This document shows positions 36,777 through 44,428 of a stretch of 64,000 nt of DNA, one piece after another. Every line of letters begins with the position of its first letter. The stretch's first letter is position 1. Source of the stretch: Cupriavidus campinensis (GTDB taxonomy: Bacteria > Pseudomonadota > Gammaproteobacteria > Burkholderiales > Burkholderiaceae); the NCBI RefSeq assembly GCF_905397395.1, contig NZ_CAJPVH010000008.1, positions 1 through 64,000 of the forward strand, written 5' to 3'. The notes under the pieces are model-generated. The model ran no database searches. It worked only from the letters and a program-made list of their open reading frames with translations, and was not told where the DNA came from. Both the position numbers and the translations under genes were made by a program.

Positions 36777-36801
36777 TGGCGCAGTGTAACTCCGGCGCGT
36801 A

Positions 36802-36831
36802 CTATTAGGATAACTGTTCCTATCGCAATAG
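36802..36831 (-). repeat. 30-bp two-arm site upstream of the 35-kb recombinase
   Basis: Read in the gene's direction: CTATTGCGATA, 8-bp core GGAACAGT, TATCCTAATAG. Arms match the 33104 site at 10 of 11 positions each, while the 8-bp core differs. Conserved arms with variable core is the pattern of tyrosine-recombinase crossover sites. Confidence 0.6.
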
Positions 36832-36978
36832 CAGCTGTCGCGCGCCAAACCTGGCGTGCGCCTTATTCCATCGGCTTACTTACAATGCATGACTAACTCC
36901 CCCGCACTCTGGTCCTTGGTGTCTGGCCGCGGAATGCGAAGGGGCCGATTTCTCGGCCACACATTGTCTGAGATGCAT

Positions 36979-37205
36979 TTACAAGCAAAAGTGCCAGTTG
37001 CCACGCAACTCCGTCGTGGTAATCCAAACGCCGATCTCGTCGGCCCACTGCACGCCCTTGAGCTTGAGGCAAGCCACCAAGGTGGACTTCAACGCGGCGC
37101 CAGCTCCAGCGCCCCCGGTCAGCGCACCTGCTGCGATCGCAGCGACGATGGCGGCGCCAATGCAGTCATTGACATCGCTCAGTATTGAATCGATGTCAGG
37201 GTGGC
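36979..37205 (-). pseudogene. 3' fragment of an unknown hydrophobic protein
   Basis: An open frame reading leftward to TAA at 36979 contains DVNDCIGAAIVAAIAAGALT followed by a Gly/Ala helix and ADEIGVWITTTELRGNWHFC. It has no start codon on its 5' side and meets the 5'-truncated SRAP frame head to head near 37200. The protein character is convincing but I do not know the family. Confidence 0.4.
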
Positions 37206-37710
37206 TGAGGTTTCCATCGAACTGAAGTTCCCGCCTGGTGTGCGCAAGTACGACACCTCCAACGCACGTTCAGAGACAGTGGGCGAGAAGCGTAGCTTCT
37301 CCGGGGCATGGAAGGCCTCACAGCTTTGTTTAGTGCCGGCGACCGCAATATATGAGCCCAACTACGAGGCCGGACCGAAGGCCGTGAACTATCGGATCTG
37401 GCTTTCCACGGCGCCCGCATTCGGAATCGCCGGTTTGTGGCGCACTTGGCAAGACGGCTCGCTCTCGTTCACGCTGTTGACCGTCAACTCAGACAGGCAC
37501 GCCCTCATGAATCGTATGCACAAACCGGGCGACGAAAAGCGTTCGGTAGTGATCGTAGCGCCCGGTGAATGGGATGCTTGGCTGAATTGCCGGAAGCCTG
37601 AGGAGGCCCGCAGCTTTCTCAGGCTTTTTCCCGCTGAGCAAATGACGGCGGCGGCAGCTCCTCGGGCGCCTCGAATCGCTGCGTCCCAGTTCGAGCATCC
37701 CCACAACTAA
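37201..37710 (+). pseudogene. SRAP (YedK-like) protein, 5'-truncated
   Basis: From about 37225 the frame matches the SOS-response-associated peptidase family: NARSETVGEKRSF (with the abasic-site-binding Asn), CLVPATAIYEP (Glu), and DRHALMNRMHKPGDEKR (His). The N-terminal Cys at position 2 (normally MC...), which forms the covalent link to abasic sites, is missing. The junction with the fragment at 36979 marks the truncation. The family protects abasic sites in single-stranded DNA. Confidence 0.65.
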
Positions 37711-38525
37711 GGCTTGGGCGGCGGCACATGAACGTCCGGCCGTACTATGACGATGCGATAGCCACCTGGATATGTGTGCGCCTTGTTTGAGGTGGCCTTC
37801 CGTAGAGTCCGAGCAATCCTCACTTGGGAAAGCGTGTAGGGGCCGGTCAGCGTGAGCTTGCGCCACCGCTTGGAGGGATACGAGTAGCCGCTCACCGATT
37901 GCATATATCCGCCTGGCTCGTACCACTCCGCAGAGTCGCGAGATAGCATGACCTCGTCCATGACGCCGTGCCATAGACTGCCCGTGCCTGTATCGACGTA
38001 CCACATGTCCTTCTTCCAGTGATATCCCTGCAGCCACTTTTCGAAGGGCTTAGGGCTGTAGCGCTCGATGACGTAGCCGTCTGCCGTCTTCTTCTTGTCG
38101 CCGAACTTCGCCAAGTCTATCAAGGGGAGCCAGGTCACAGCCGCGCCATGTTTGTGATACTCAGCCGTGCGCCTCGCAATCTCCTGCTCCGTGATGGGCT
38201 GGTGCTGCATCTCGAAGATGTACTTGTCGCCGTCCTTGCTCTCCGCGTACACGTCTGCGCGCTGGGTGCCGATCGGGAATTCCACGTCGGCATTTCGAGG
38301 TATCGACAAGAAGTGGTTGAGAAACAGCATCTTGGCTGCCAAGTGCGCGGCCGTCTCGCCCTTAGCCCACGAGCAAGTGACAGGTGGCTTGTGAGCGAAG
38401 TGGTGTGCCTTCTTCAGACCCTTCTTGAGCGTGACCGCCTGACCGCAGCCAGGGCAATGATAGGCTGGACCCTTATGTGAGAGATGCGCGAAGCTACGCA
38501 CTCCGCTGCGCAATGCGACAAGCAT
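37707..38525 (-). CDS. CoiA-like competence protein
   Basis: 272 aa. N-terminal zinc-binding CPGCGQ and HHFAH pieces precede a nuclease-like core (FPIGTQRADVYAESKDG and FEMQHQPIT) in which the Asp and Glu-x-Gln pair fit the CoiA nuclease family. CoiA-like proteins process or support incoming single-stranded DNA. The C-terminal part is unassigned. It converges on the truncated SRAP gene, and the two frames overlap by 4 bp at their ends. Confidence 0.75.
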   Translation of the reverse strand: MLVALRSGVRSFAHLSHKGPAYHCPGCGQAVTLKKGLKKAHHFAHKPPVTCSWAKGETAAHLAAKMLFLNHFLSIPRNADVEFPIGTQRADVYAESKDGDKYIFEMQHQPITEQEIARRTAEYHKHGAAVTWLPLIDLAKFGDKKKTADGYVIERYSPKPFEKWLQGYHWKKDMWYVDTGTGSLWHGVMDEVMLSRDSAEWYEPGGYMQSVSGYSYPSKRWRKLTLTGPYTLSQVRIARTLRKATSNKAHTYPGGYRIVIVRPDVHVPPPKP

Positions 38526-38633
38526 GAATCGACCCCTTCGTTTTCCTCTTGCGGGTCGATTATGGCAGTTTGGTTTTTTCTTGGCAGTATTGGCAGGTGT
38601 AGTAGGGATCGCGCGCCATAGCTACTCGACTGA

Positions 38634-38657
38634 ACGGGCCGGCTTTCGCCGGCCCGT
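38634..38657. terminator. GC-rich hairpin beside the 30-aa ORF
   Basis: A perfect 10-bp stem (ACGGGCCGGC) with a TTTC loop on the plus strand, which is a GAAA tetraloop on the minus strand. There is no long T tract on either side, so termination efficiency is uncertain. It ends 6 bp before the small leftward ORF stop. Confidence 0.5.
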
Positions 38658-38662
38658 CTTTG

Positions 38663-38755
38663 TCAGGTCACGATGATCCAGCAGATCCAGCAGAGCGCCC
38701 GAAGACACGCTGCCACATCCACCTTCACATCCACCGTCACAGTAACTTTCTTCAT
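38663..38755 (-). CDS. candidate 30-aa hydrophobic protein
   Basis: Starts at ATG 38755: MKKVTVTVDVKVDVAACLRA followed by LCWICWIIVT. It has an amphipathic alternating N-terminus and a Trp/Ile-rich hydrophobic end. The small size, a hairpin right after the stop and a perfect 18-bp palindrome 20 bp upstream resemble a stand-alone small RNA-encoded peptide such as a type I toxin. The ribosome-binding site is weak. This is a candidate only. Confidence 0.35.
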   Translation of the reverse strand: MKKVTVTVDVKVDVAACLRALCWICWIIVT

Positions 38756-38774
38756 CGCGTTAGCTCAGCAGAAA

Positions 38775-38792
38775 GCCTGTGGCGCCACAGGC
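38775..38792. repeat. perfect 18-bp palindrome
   Basis: GCCTGTGGCGCCACAGGC. It can act as an operator or form a hairpin in RNA. It lies upstream of the small leftward ORF. Confidence 0.6.
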
Positions 38793-39590
38793 GTTAAGCC
38801 TGGGGTGATTTTTATACCGCCCTAGCTGTGGGCGGTTGCAGCCGGCCGTGTCTAGAACTGGCTGACCACACCTGATCCCGTGTTCCTCCACCGAAAGTCG
38901 ATGCCAGTGGCACTTTCACAGGTCGGCTCAGCTCGCGCAAAGATAGTCCAAAAGCCAATAGCGGCAGGACGTCTCAAGGCGAGATCATCACCTTGTGCGG
39001 CTTGGAGGGCCGCCGCCTAAGGGTTCCCACCCTAAGGCGCCTTCAATATACCAGAGGCAGCGAATCCGCAGCGACTGTCGCGCGCACCCGCGTTTCTCTG
39101 TCTGCCCGCCCCCCGCGAAAGATCTTAGAGCCAAGCGTCTGGGGATCGGACCGCATCCACTTTCTGGGGATCGGAAAACCGTAGGCACAGAACCTAAAAT
39201 AATTTGCATTGCATTTCCGCCCCCAGAAATGACCGGAAGGAACTTGGTCCTGCCCGCACGCCTTATAAACAAAGAGCTTTCGCCCGATCCGGGCAGGGCA
39301 CTTCCAACGTCAGAAGTCACCCGGAGGGCGGGAGTTGTAGGAATTCGCCTGATAGAGCAGGGCGGGGGACAGCGCCACACTAGCGCCATAGACAAGGAGA
39401 TGGGCTACAGACATCCAGGGTTTCTTCCGGCGAAGGCTGGGCAGTTGAGACGGTCGGTGGCGGCGCCCGTCCATTGTTCGCTACCCAAGCAGAGGCGGCG
39501 CTGCAGGCACGAAGCGCGCTAAAGCCGACAAAGTAGAACTACTGATTCACGGCCGCGACGGCCAGATTCGGGAGTGCAATTCCTTTGGAC
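38793..39590. other. intergenic stretch with the first dispersed repeat
   Basis: About 800 bp without a supported gene. A hairpin (CCGCCC, 7 bases, GGGCGG) lies near 38818-38836, a direct repeat of TCTGGGGATCGGA near 39138-39175, and the first copy of the dispersed backbone motif at 39300. The frames here look like chance. Confidence 0.5.
39300..39317 (+). repeat. dispersed backbone motif, copy 1
   Basis: ACTTCCAACGTCAGAAGT. Arms ACTTC and GAAGT surround a central ACGT; most symmetric of the longer copies. The other copies are at 40285, 44065, 46680, 49313, 52115 and 55313. Confidence 0.75.
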
Positions 39591-40283
39591 ATGACCCGCG
39601 CCACGTCAAGGGCTAAAGCCCACGCCACCCGCACTGCAGCACTCGACCTAGAATCGCTACGGCCGATGCTTCTCACCGAACGGAAAGCCTTGCCCAAGGG
39701 GTTGGGCTGGCTTGCCGAGATTAAGTTCGACGGATACCGCGCGCTCGCGTCGACTGGCCCCGTCCCAGCTTTACGCACAAAAAATGGCGCGGATTGCACA
39801 GCTTGGTTTCCGGAACTTACTCCAACGCTAGCGAGCCTCCCTTCAGACTGCATCCTCGATGGGGAGATCTGCGTCCTGGATGAGTTCGGCCGCGCTGATT
39901 TCGATAGGGTTCATACTCGGGCGCTTCGCCGGGGCTGGTATGACGGGGCCGATTCGGTCGTCTACTGCGTCTTTGATCTGCTCGCGGAACGTGGGAGGGA
40001 TGTAAGGCAGGTTCCAATAGAGACGCGTAAGAGCGCGCTGGAGCGACTGATTTTGGATGCCAATCGCAAGAATGCAGCGGGCGGGTTGCTGTATGTGCAG
40101 GCAATCGCAGATCAGGCCGAATGGCTGTACGCCCACGTCCTGGCCCTCAAACTGGAAGGGGTGGTGTGCAAGCGATCCGGCTCCGCATACCAAGCCGGCA
40201 TCCGGTCATCCGACTGGGTCAAAGTAAAGCGACCAGGCTCCATCCCAGCATCACGTTTCCAACGCTTTGCAAGGGGAGGGTGA
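39591..40283 (+). CDS. minimal ATP-dependent DNA ligase (LigD-type adenylation domain)
   Basis: 230 aa from ATG 39591. It has the nucleotidyl-transferase motifs in order: EIKFDGYRA (motif I, the adenylated Lys), LDGEICVLD (III), CVFDLLAERG (IIIa), EGVVCKR (IV) and WVKVKRPG (V). It ends shortly after motif V, so the C-terminal OB-fold (with motif VI) of full ligases is missing. LigD ligase domains need it for catalysis, so this may act with another protein or be impaired. It is a single-gene module between motif copies 1 and 2. Confidence 0.8.
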   Translation: MTRATSRAKAHATRTAALDLESLRPMLLTERKALPKGLGWLAEIKFDGYRALASTGPVPALRTKNGADCTAWFPELTPTLASLPSDCILDGEICVLDEFGRADFDRVHTRALRRGWYDGADSVVYCVFDLLAERGRDVRQVPIETRKSALERLILDANRKNAAGGLLYVQAIADQAEWLYAHVLALKLEGVVCKRSGSAYQAGIRSSDWVKVKRPGSIPASRFQRFARGG

Positions 40284-40284
40284 T

Positions 40285-40301
40285 ACTTCTGACGTTGGAA
40301 G
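40285..40301 (+). repeat. dispersed backbone motif, copy 2
   Basis: ACTTCTGACGTTGGAAG, starting two bases after the ligase stop. Inverted with respect to copies 1, 3 and 6. Confidence 0.8.
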
Positions 40302-40321
40302 CCCGCACCACGATAGCAAAG

Positions 40322-40480
40322 TCAGCGGCGGCGCTTTGGATATCGGACCATCACGTAGACAAAGAAGCCAATGAGGACCAAAGCAACCAGCGTTACCGTG
40401 CCGAGTACCTCGACCCCGATCCAGCCATAACGGAGGAAGGGGGAGGCGAGCATCATCAGGAAAGCGGAGAGGGTTGCCAT
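40322..40480 (-). CDS. small two-helix membrane protein downstream of the relaxase
   Basis: 52 aa from ATG 40480. Two hydrophobic helices (LSAFLMMLASPFLRYGWIGV; TLVALVLIGFFVYVMV) and a basic end RYPKRRR. It lies 73 bp after the relaxase stop on the same strand, so it may be a mobilisation-operon accessory protein. No family recognised. Confidence 0.6.
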   Translation of the reverse strand: MATLSAFLMMLASPFLRYGWIGVEVLGTVTLVALVLIGFFVYVMVRYPKRRR

Positions 40481-40553
40481 GGTCGCATTCGATTTGTTTC
40501 GTGCGCAATCGATATCACGCGCGGCCTGTATGCTACAGCATGCGTGGAATGGG

Positions 40554-42737
40554 CTAACGTCCGTTCCGCGTGGTTTTGGCTTTAGCGGTGTGGAGGGCCG
40601 CCTTGCCTGCACGATAGCCAATGGTCGCATTTTCCCCCACCGTCGGCGTGCGATCGAAGTGTTTAAGTGCGTGGACGACATAGTCATGCCGCCCGACTTC
40701 TTGTGCAATGGCATCGGATGAATGTGCGACGACACGTCCCACGTATCGCTTGTCCGACTGCACCTCTGCACGGTGAATCCTCGCTTTTGCATCGAGACGA
40801 CGAACTAGCTGGTCTATGTCCGCGCCGATCTGCACGGCGACAGTTAATGCTTCCGTCGCCGACCGGACAGGTCCCAATGTGGCGCGCGTCTCGTTCTCAT
40901 GCTCAATCCGTTTTACGAGTTCCTTCAACTCTGGATTCAGAATACGAATCCCTTCTTGAACGGCCATCCTCGCCAAGCGCTCCTTGAACACGAAATCGCC
41001 TCCGCTGATACGAATACCATCTCGCCACTTGTCAGCGCTGTAGCGCAGCGAGAGAAGCATCGCATCATCGGAGACCGAATTGCGGCCCCACGTGATGCGC
41101 TGGCCTTCGTCCCGGAACGCTGGATCCCCGGAGGCGAATTCGTAGCTCACACGTCCATTCTTGCTGACCTTCCATATGAGGTTCTGAAAATTGCGGACAT
41201 TTGGATCGCTGTCGATCGGCTTCGCTGACACGATCGCGTTCTCTTCATCGGTGCTTTCTTCCGCTGCTCCCTCCTGCTTTTTCCGATTCCGGCCCTCCTG
41301 GTAGATCATCCCGCGAAGGGCGCTGATGGCAGCTTCATCGCCTTGCTTTGCTTGGTCCTCGACCCACTGCCTCCACGTTGGTACAGGCGGTAGCAACTCC
41401 CTTCGGACGGCGCGCTCCGCACGAATCTGAGCGATCAGCTGCGCCCGAGCTTTGTCAGCGGTGAGCTTGGCCAGCATGTACGCTTGCTGCTTCTGCGCTG
41501 GGCTCAGCGCCTTGTCATCACGAATCTGCTTTCGCCGATTCCCGTGAGCTTGCCTGATAGCCGCATGGCGCTTTCGATCTTCCTCCTGGAACGGCGCCAA
41601 CGCCTTCTTGGCGATCGCCTGCGTTTCCTTGGCGAGCCGCTGCTCTGCCTTGAATCGCTCGTGCAGTGCATCCCGAAGTGTCTTGCGAGCTAGACGCGCT
41701 TCCAACCTTTTGTGGGGGTCTCGCTTGTATGAGCGGGTGGGCTCCGTCTGCTGGGTCTCGGGGGAGGGGGGCTCGAAGGCGCCAAGCCGCAGTTCCAGAT
41801 CTGCACGCTTCAAAAACCGGAAGGCCGCCGAAGCGCTGATTGCAAGCGACTTGCCTTTCTTCTCTTCCGTGGGGGCACTGGTGTCAACAACCTTCATGCC
41901 GCCGCCGCCCGCATCGCGTAACTCCAAACTGTGGCGTGCCAAGACCCTATGGATGTCCTGCCACGATTTTGCCTTTCCATCCTTCAACAGCTGCTTCAGT
42001 TCTGTAGCCGGCTCGCGCTTGCACCAGGTCTCCAAGGACTCCTCACCGCTCCAAACCTCAGCCTTCTGGGCACCTGGCCGCATCGGCACAAGGTCAGGGT
42101 CAACAAAGTCTGTGTTTTTTATGACGTGCTTAGTGCCATTTACTTCAACCACTTGAAAGATGCCGTTGTCGTGGTGCCATCCATACTTGATCTCTGCCTC
42201 GCGAGCTGCCCGGTGCAGCGTCACGTAGTCGCGGAACGTGTCCACCGCCTTGAACGTGCGCGGGTTCACACGATTCACTTCGATGTGCGCGTGGAGATTG
42301 TCGGTGTTGGCGTGAATGGCAATGATGTACTGATGCTCCTCCATCCTAAGGGCTTTCAGTGTGTCGCGGGCCGCGGAGAAGATATCTTCCGTCCGCGGGC
42401 GCTCGTGCTCTGGCCACGACAAGATGTAGTGGTAGACGGGGTTCTCTACGAGCGGTGCCATCTTGGCCGTCATGTACATCTCGGCGGGGGCGTTCTCCAG
42501 CGAGGAGACATTGCCGACCTCTACGCCAATCGTTTTTTCTACATCTTCTCCCAGCGCATTCAGAACACTTTCCTTGGTGATGTACTGGGTCAAGTTCTCC
42601 CAGCTGTATTTGTGCGCAGGCTCGCCGCTTTGGGCGATGCCCGCCGTCATGTAGGTTGCGAGATCCTTGAACGAGGATTTGCCGTCTCTTCGGTTTGGGG
42701 CGATCTTGACAATCACGACTCGGCTCCATTCGTCCAT
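40554..42737 (-). CDS. traI: MOBP-type relaxase with LPD7 domain
   Basis: 727 aa from ATG 42737 (MDEWSRVVIVKIAPNRRDGK); the region further upstream lies in mobC. The relaxase motif III His triad is visible in HANTDNLHAHIEVNRVNP. The middle is a long charged coiled coil (about residues 340-500), followed by an LPD7-type domain (FASGDPAFRDEGQRITWGR and onward). It should nick oriT at 43.2 kb and stay covalently bound to the 5' end via an N-terminal Tyr (a candidate is in DLATYMTAG or HKYSWENLTQY). The gene overlaps mobC by 25 bp. Confidence 0.88.
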   Translation of the reverse strand: MDEWSRVVIVKIAPNRRDGKSSFKDLATYMTAGIAQSGEPAHKYSWENLTQYITKESVLNALGEDVEKTIGVEVGNVSSLENAPAEMYMTAKMAPLVENPVYHYILSWPEHERPRTEDIFSAARDTLKALRMEEHQYIIAIHANTDNLHAHIEVNRVNPRTFKAVDTFRDYVTLHRAAREAEIKYGWHHDNGIFQVVEVNGTKHVIKNTDFVDPDLVPMRPGAQKAEVWSGEESLETWCKREPATELKQLLKDGKAKSWQDIHRVLARHSLELRDAGGGGMKVVDTSAPTEEKKGKSLAISASAAFRFLKRADLELRLGAFEPPSPETQQTEPTRSYKRDPHKRLEARLARKTLRDALHERFKAEQRLAKETQAIAKKALAPFQEEDRKRHAAIRQAHGNRRKQIRDDKALSPAQKQQAYMLAKLTADKARAQLIAQIRAERAVRRELLPPVPTWRQWVEDQAKQGDEAAISALRGMIYQEGRNRKKQEGAAEESTDEENAIVSAKPIDSDPNVRNFQNLIWKVSKNGRVSYEFASGDPAFRDEGQRITWGRNSVSDDAMLLSLRYSADKWRDGIRISGGDFVFKERLARMAVQEGIRILNPELKELVKRIEHENETRATLGPVRSATEALTVAVQIGADIDQLVRRLDAKARIHRAEVQSDKRYVGRVVAHSSDAIAQEVGRHDYVVHALKHFDRTPTVGENATIGYRAGKAALHTAKAKTTRNGR

Positions 42738-43051
42738 ACCCGCTGAATCGCCGCGCATACCGCCTGCATCGTGCCGTCCAAGGTGCTCAGCGAGAGGGCG
42801 CCTGGCTCCGCTTCCCCAGCCTGCAACTGGCGATGGATCGCCTTCAGCTGATCCACGCAGAGCGTAAGTTGGTAGATAGCATCCACATCGGAACGCTGAC
42901 GCGCGGCACGCCCAAGCGCTGCCCTGATAACAAACTCGGAAACGGTCAGCTTCCGCTCTGCGGCTTTCTCTTCAATTGCCCGCTTTTCTTCGGGGCTGAT
43001 CCGAAGCTCGAAGCGGGCACTCTTTGCTTTGGTGGCGGCCTTGGCGCTCAT
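42713..43051 (-). CDS. mobC: MobC-like relaxosome accessory protein
   Basis: 112 aa from ATG 43051. It starts with a basic tail, then a ribbon-helix-helix-like segment (RFELRISPEEKRAIEEKAAE, VSEFVIRAALGRAARQ), followed by the MobC-type helical part. MobC proteins bind oriT and help strand separation for the relaxase. It is first in the leftward mob operon, directly beside oriT. An alternative start 4 codons earlier (43063) is possible. Confidence 0.8.
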   Translation of the reverse strand: MSAKAATKAKSARFELRISPEEKRAIEEKAAERKLTVSEFVIRAALGRAARQRSDVDAIYQLTLCVDQLKAIHRQLQAGEAEPGALSLSTLDGTMQAVCAAIQRVWTNGAES

Positions 43052-43109
43052 GCTAATTCTCACTAATCGAAGTACGGGTCTCGGGGCGAAGCCCTGAGTT
43101 CAACGGAAA

Positions 43110-43155
43110 GGGGAAATGCGCGAAGGGGGCCAAAGGCCACCGAGTGCATTTCCCC
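43110..43155. repeat. 10-bp inverted repeat in the oriT region
   Basis: GGGGAAATGC (43110-43119) and GCATTTCCCC (43146-43155), perfect, 26 bases apart. Probably part of the relaxosome binding region. Confidence 0.6.
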
Positions 43156-43157
43156 GG

Positions 43158-43205
43158 TGTACGGAGGCGACTTGTCGCGTCCGTACATTCCCTATCCTGT
43201 CCAAG
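43158..43205 (+). other. oriT: origin of transfer (oriT) with nic site
   Basis: An imperfect hairpin (TGTACGGAGGCGAC, two bases, GTCGCGTCCGTACA; one mismatch) ends at 43187. Four bases later CCTATCCTGT follows, which matches the IncP/MOBP nic consensus (ATCCTG then a pyrimidine). The nick is expected between G43199 and T43200. The place between divergent mob genes and the MOBP relaxase supports it. Confidence 0.8.
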
Positions 43206-43229
43206 AAGTTCTGCTGTTACTTGTTGAAG

Positions 43230-43272
43230 CTCGCGAGGAACCTCGCGAGTAGCCTCCGGCCGAAGGCCGGAG
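43230..43272. repeat. two adjacent hairpins downstream of nic
   Basis: CTCGCGAGG, AA, CCTCGCGAG (43230-43249), and CTCCGGCC, GAA, GGCCGGAG (43254-43272). Both are perfect. They may be further oriT structure or a terminator pair. Confidence 0.6.
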
Positions 43273-43468
43273 CGGCTGTAGGGCCGATAGCGTGGTGCGG
43301 TCGAAACTGATACGGCTGACGTGTAGACGGACGGCGTATCGGTGGCGAATGGAACTGACTTTCACGGCAACGAAGGAGGTGCTACGCAGCATCACGAATT
43401 TTTTAATGTTTGTGTGGTGCTATTATATTAGTCCGCTGGCGCATGCCGAGCATTGCCTGGGAGAAAAC

Positions 43469-44332
43469 ATGGCGACGCCGAAAAAGATTGAGAAGGATGA
43501 AATTGAGGTTGCCCGCCAGCGTTTGCTGGCGGCGATCTACAGCGAATTACCGGACGAGCGGTTCCTGAAGAAGCAGGCGGTAAAGCAACTGCTCAGCACG
43601 TTGATGGCAGCGCGGGAACGGGGCTTGAGCTTCGAAAAGATCTCCGAGATCCTGCAGGCGTCCGGTTTGGACCTGCCGATAAGCTCGTTGCGAAGCTACT
43701 ACTTTGAGTTGAAGACGCAGCACGACCTTTCCGCAGAAGCCCAACGGCACGCACGAAAGGTCAGTGAGACGAGGGAGGCAATTCAGCGGAAACTGTTGGA
43801 ACGACACGTCCAGCACGGTGCAGCGATCGCGGAACGATACGCCGAACGAGCGGCACCCCGGCTGGTCGATGCTTTCGCCCTCGATTCGACGCCACACCAC
43901 ATCCAGGATGCCCAACTGCAAACGCGCGATCGCCCCAATAAAGGTAATCGAGTTCCGGCGCGCCCGGCTTCGCCGGCCGCCCTGAATCCGCCGCAAGCGC
44001 CGGATTCAGGGCGGTTAAATAGTGTGGAAGAGGGGGATCTGGGAGCAGGCGGGCAAACGCTCACACTTCCAACGTCAGAAGCCAACTCTGTTGATCGACG
44101 TGCCCCGACACTTGCCCAGGTTGAGGAAGCAAGTTTAGCGTCTGAAGTCCGAACTGACCTGGCCGAAGACTTGGAGCTGCGTGGCGAATTCGTTTTCTAC
44201 GTATCCGGCAAGCCCTTCGAAGGAACACTGACGAAGAAGCAAATCCATTTGCTCAGGTCCGTTGGGCGCATCGTCGCGCCAACCAAGGGAAAGTCGAGCA
44301 AGGACTTTGTAGCGATGCCGGGTCGCCTCTGA
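43469..44332 (+). CDS. conserved plasmid protein beside oriT, HTH-like N-terminus
   Basis: 287 aa from ATG 43469 (MATPKKIEKDEIEVARQRLL). Residues about 30-75 look like a helix-turn-helix (AVKQLLSTLMAARERGLSFE, then KISEILQASGLDLPISSLRS), followed by YYFELK. The middle is Pro/Ala-rich and contains a DNA hairpin insertion and dispersed motif copy 3. The C-terminus (LELRGEFVFYVSGKPFEGTL) is a separate small domain. It is divergent from mobC across oriT, so it may be a mobilisation regulator or a coupling-associated protein. Family unknown to me. Confidence 0.65.
   Translation: MATPKKIEKDEIEVARQRLLAAIYSELPDERFLKKQAVKQLLSTLMAARERGLSFEKISEILQASGLDLPISSLRSYYFELKTQHDLSAEAQRHARKVSETREAIQRKLLERHVQHGAAIAERYAERAAPRLVDAFALDSTPHHIQDAQLQTRDRPNKGNRVPARPASPAALNPPQAPDSGRLNSVEEGDLGAGGQTLTLPTSEANSVDRRAPTLAQVEEASLASEVRTDLAEDLELRGEFVFYVSGKPFEGTLTKKQIHLLRSVGRIVAPTKGKSSKDFVAMPGRL
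43979..44012. repeat. REP-like palindrome inside the 43469 gene
   Basis: GCCCTGAATCCG and its exact complement CGGATTCAGGGC, 10 bases apart. Directly before it is a second small hairpin (CCGGCTTCGCCGG). Both fall in the low-complexity linker of the protein. Confidence 0.7.
44065..44081 (+). repeat. dispersed backbone motif, copy 3
   Basis: ACTTCCAACGTCAGAAG, orientation of copy 1. It is the only copy well inside a coding frame (reads TLPTSEA in the linker region of the 43469 gene). Confidence 0.8.
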
Positions 44333-44354
44333 CGGGCCTTGCAGAAAAAAATAG

Positions 44355-44383
44355 GGCCCGCTCTCGGCGGGCCATATTTTTTT
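44355..44383. terminator. bidirectional terminator
   Basis: GGCCCGC, loop TCTCG, GCGGGCC, followed by ATATTTTTTT on the plus strand and preceded by an A-rich run for the minus strand. It lies between the convergent genes ending at 44332 and 44429. Confidence 0.85.
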
Positions 44384-44428
44384 GTCACGACCATGGGGAG
44401 GGGACGTGCTCACGAGTCTCGCTCAAGT

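Noticed and set aside
37707-38525. CoiA-like gene as a restriction enzyme
   Set aside because: The zinc-binding N-terminus and the Asp/Glu-x-Gln spacing fit CoiA better, and no methyltransferase is nearby.
39138-39175. Tandem TCTGGGGATCGGA repeat as a possible iteron or integrase site
   Set aside because: Only two copies without symmetry or a nearby gene to explain them.
38988-39395. Leftward 135-aa frame in the gap before the ligase
   Set aside because: Basic low-complexity composition, no ribosome-binding site, and it crosses the dispersed motif; it is probably chance.
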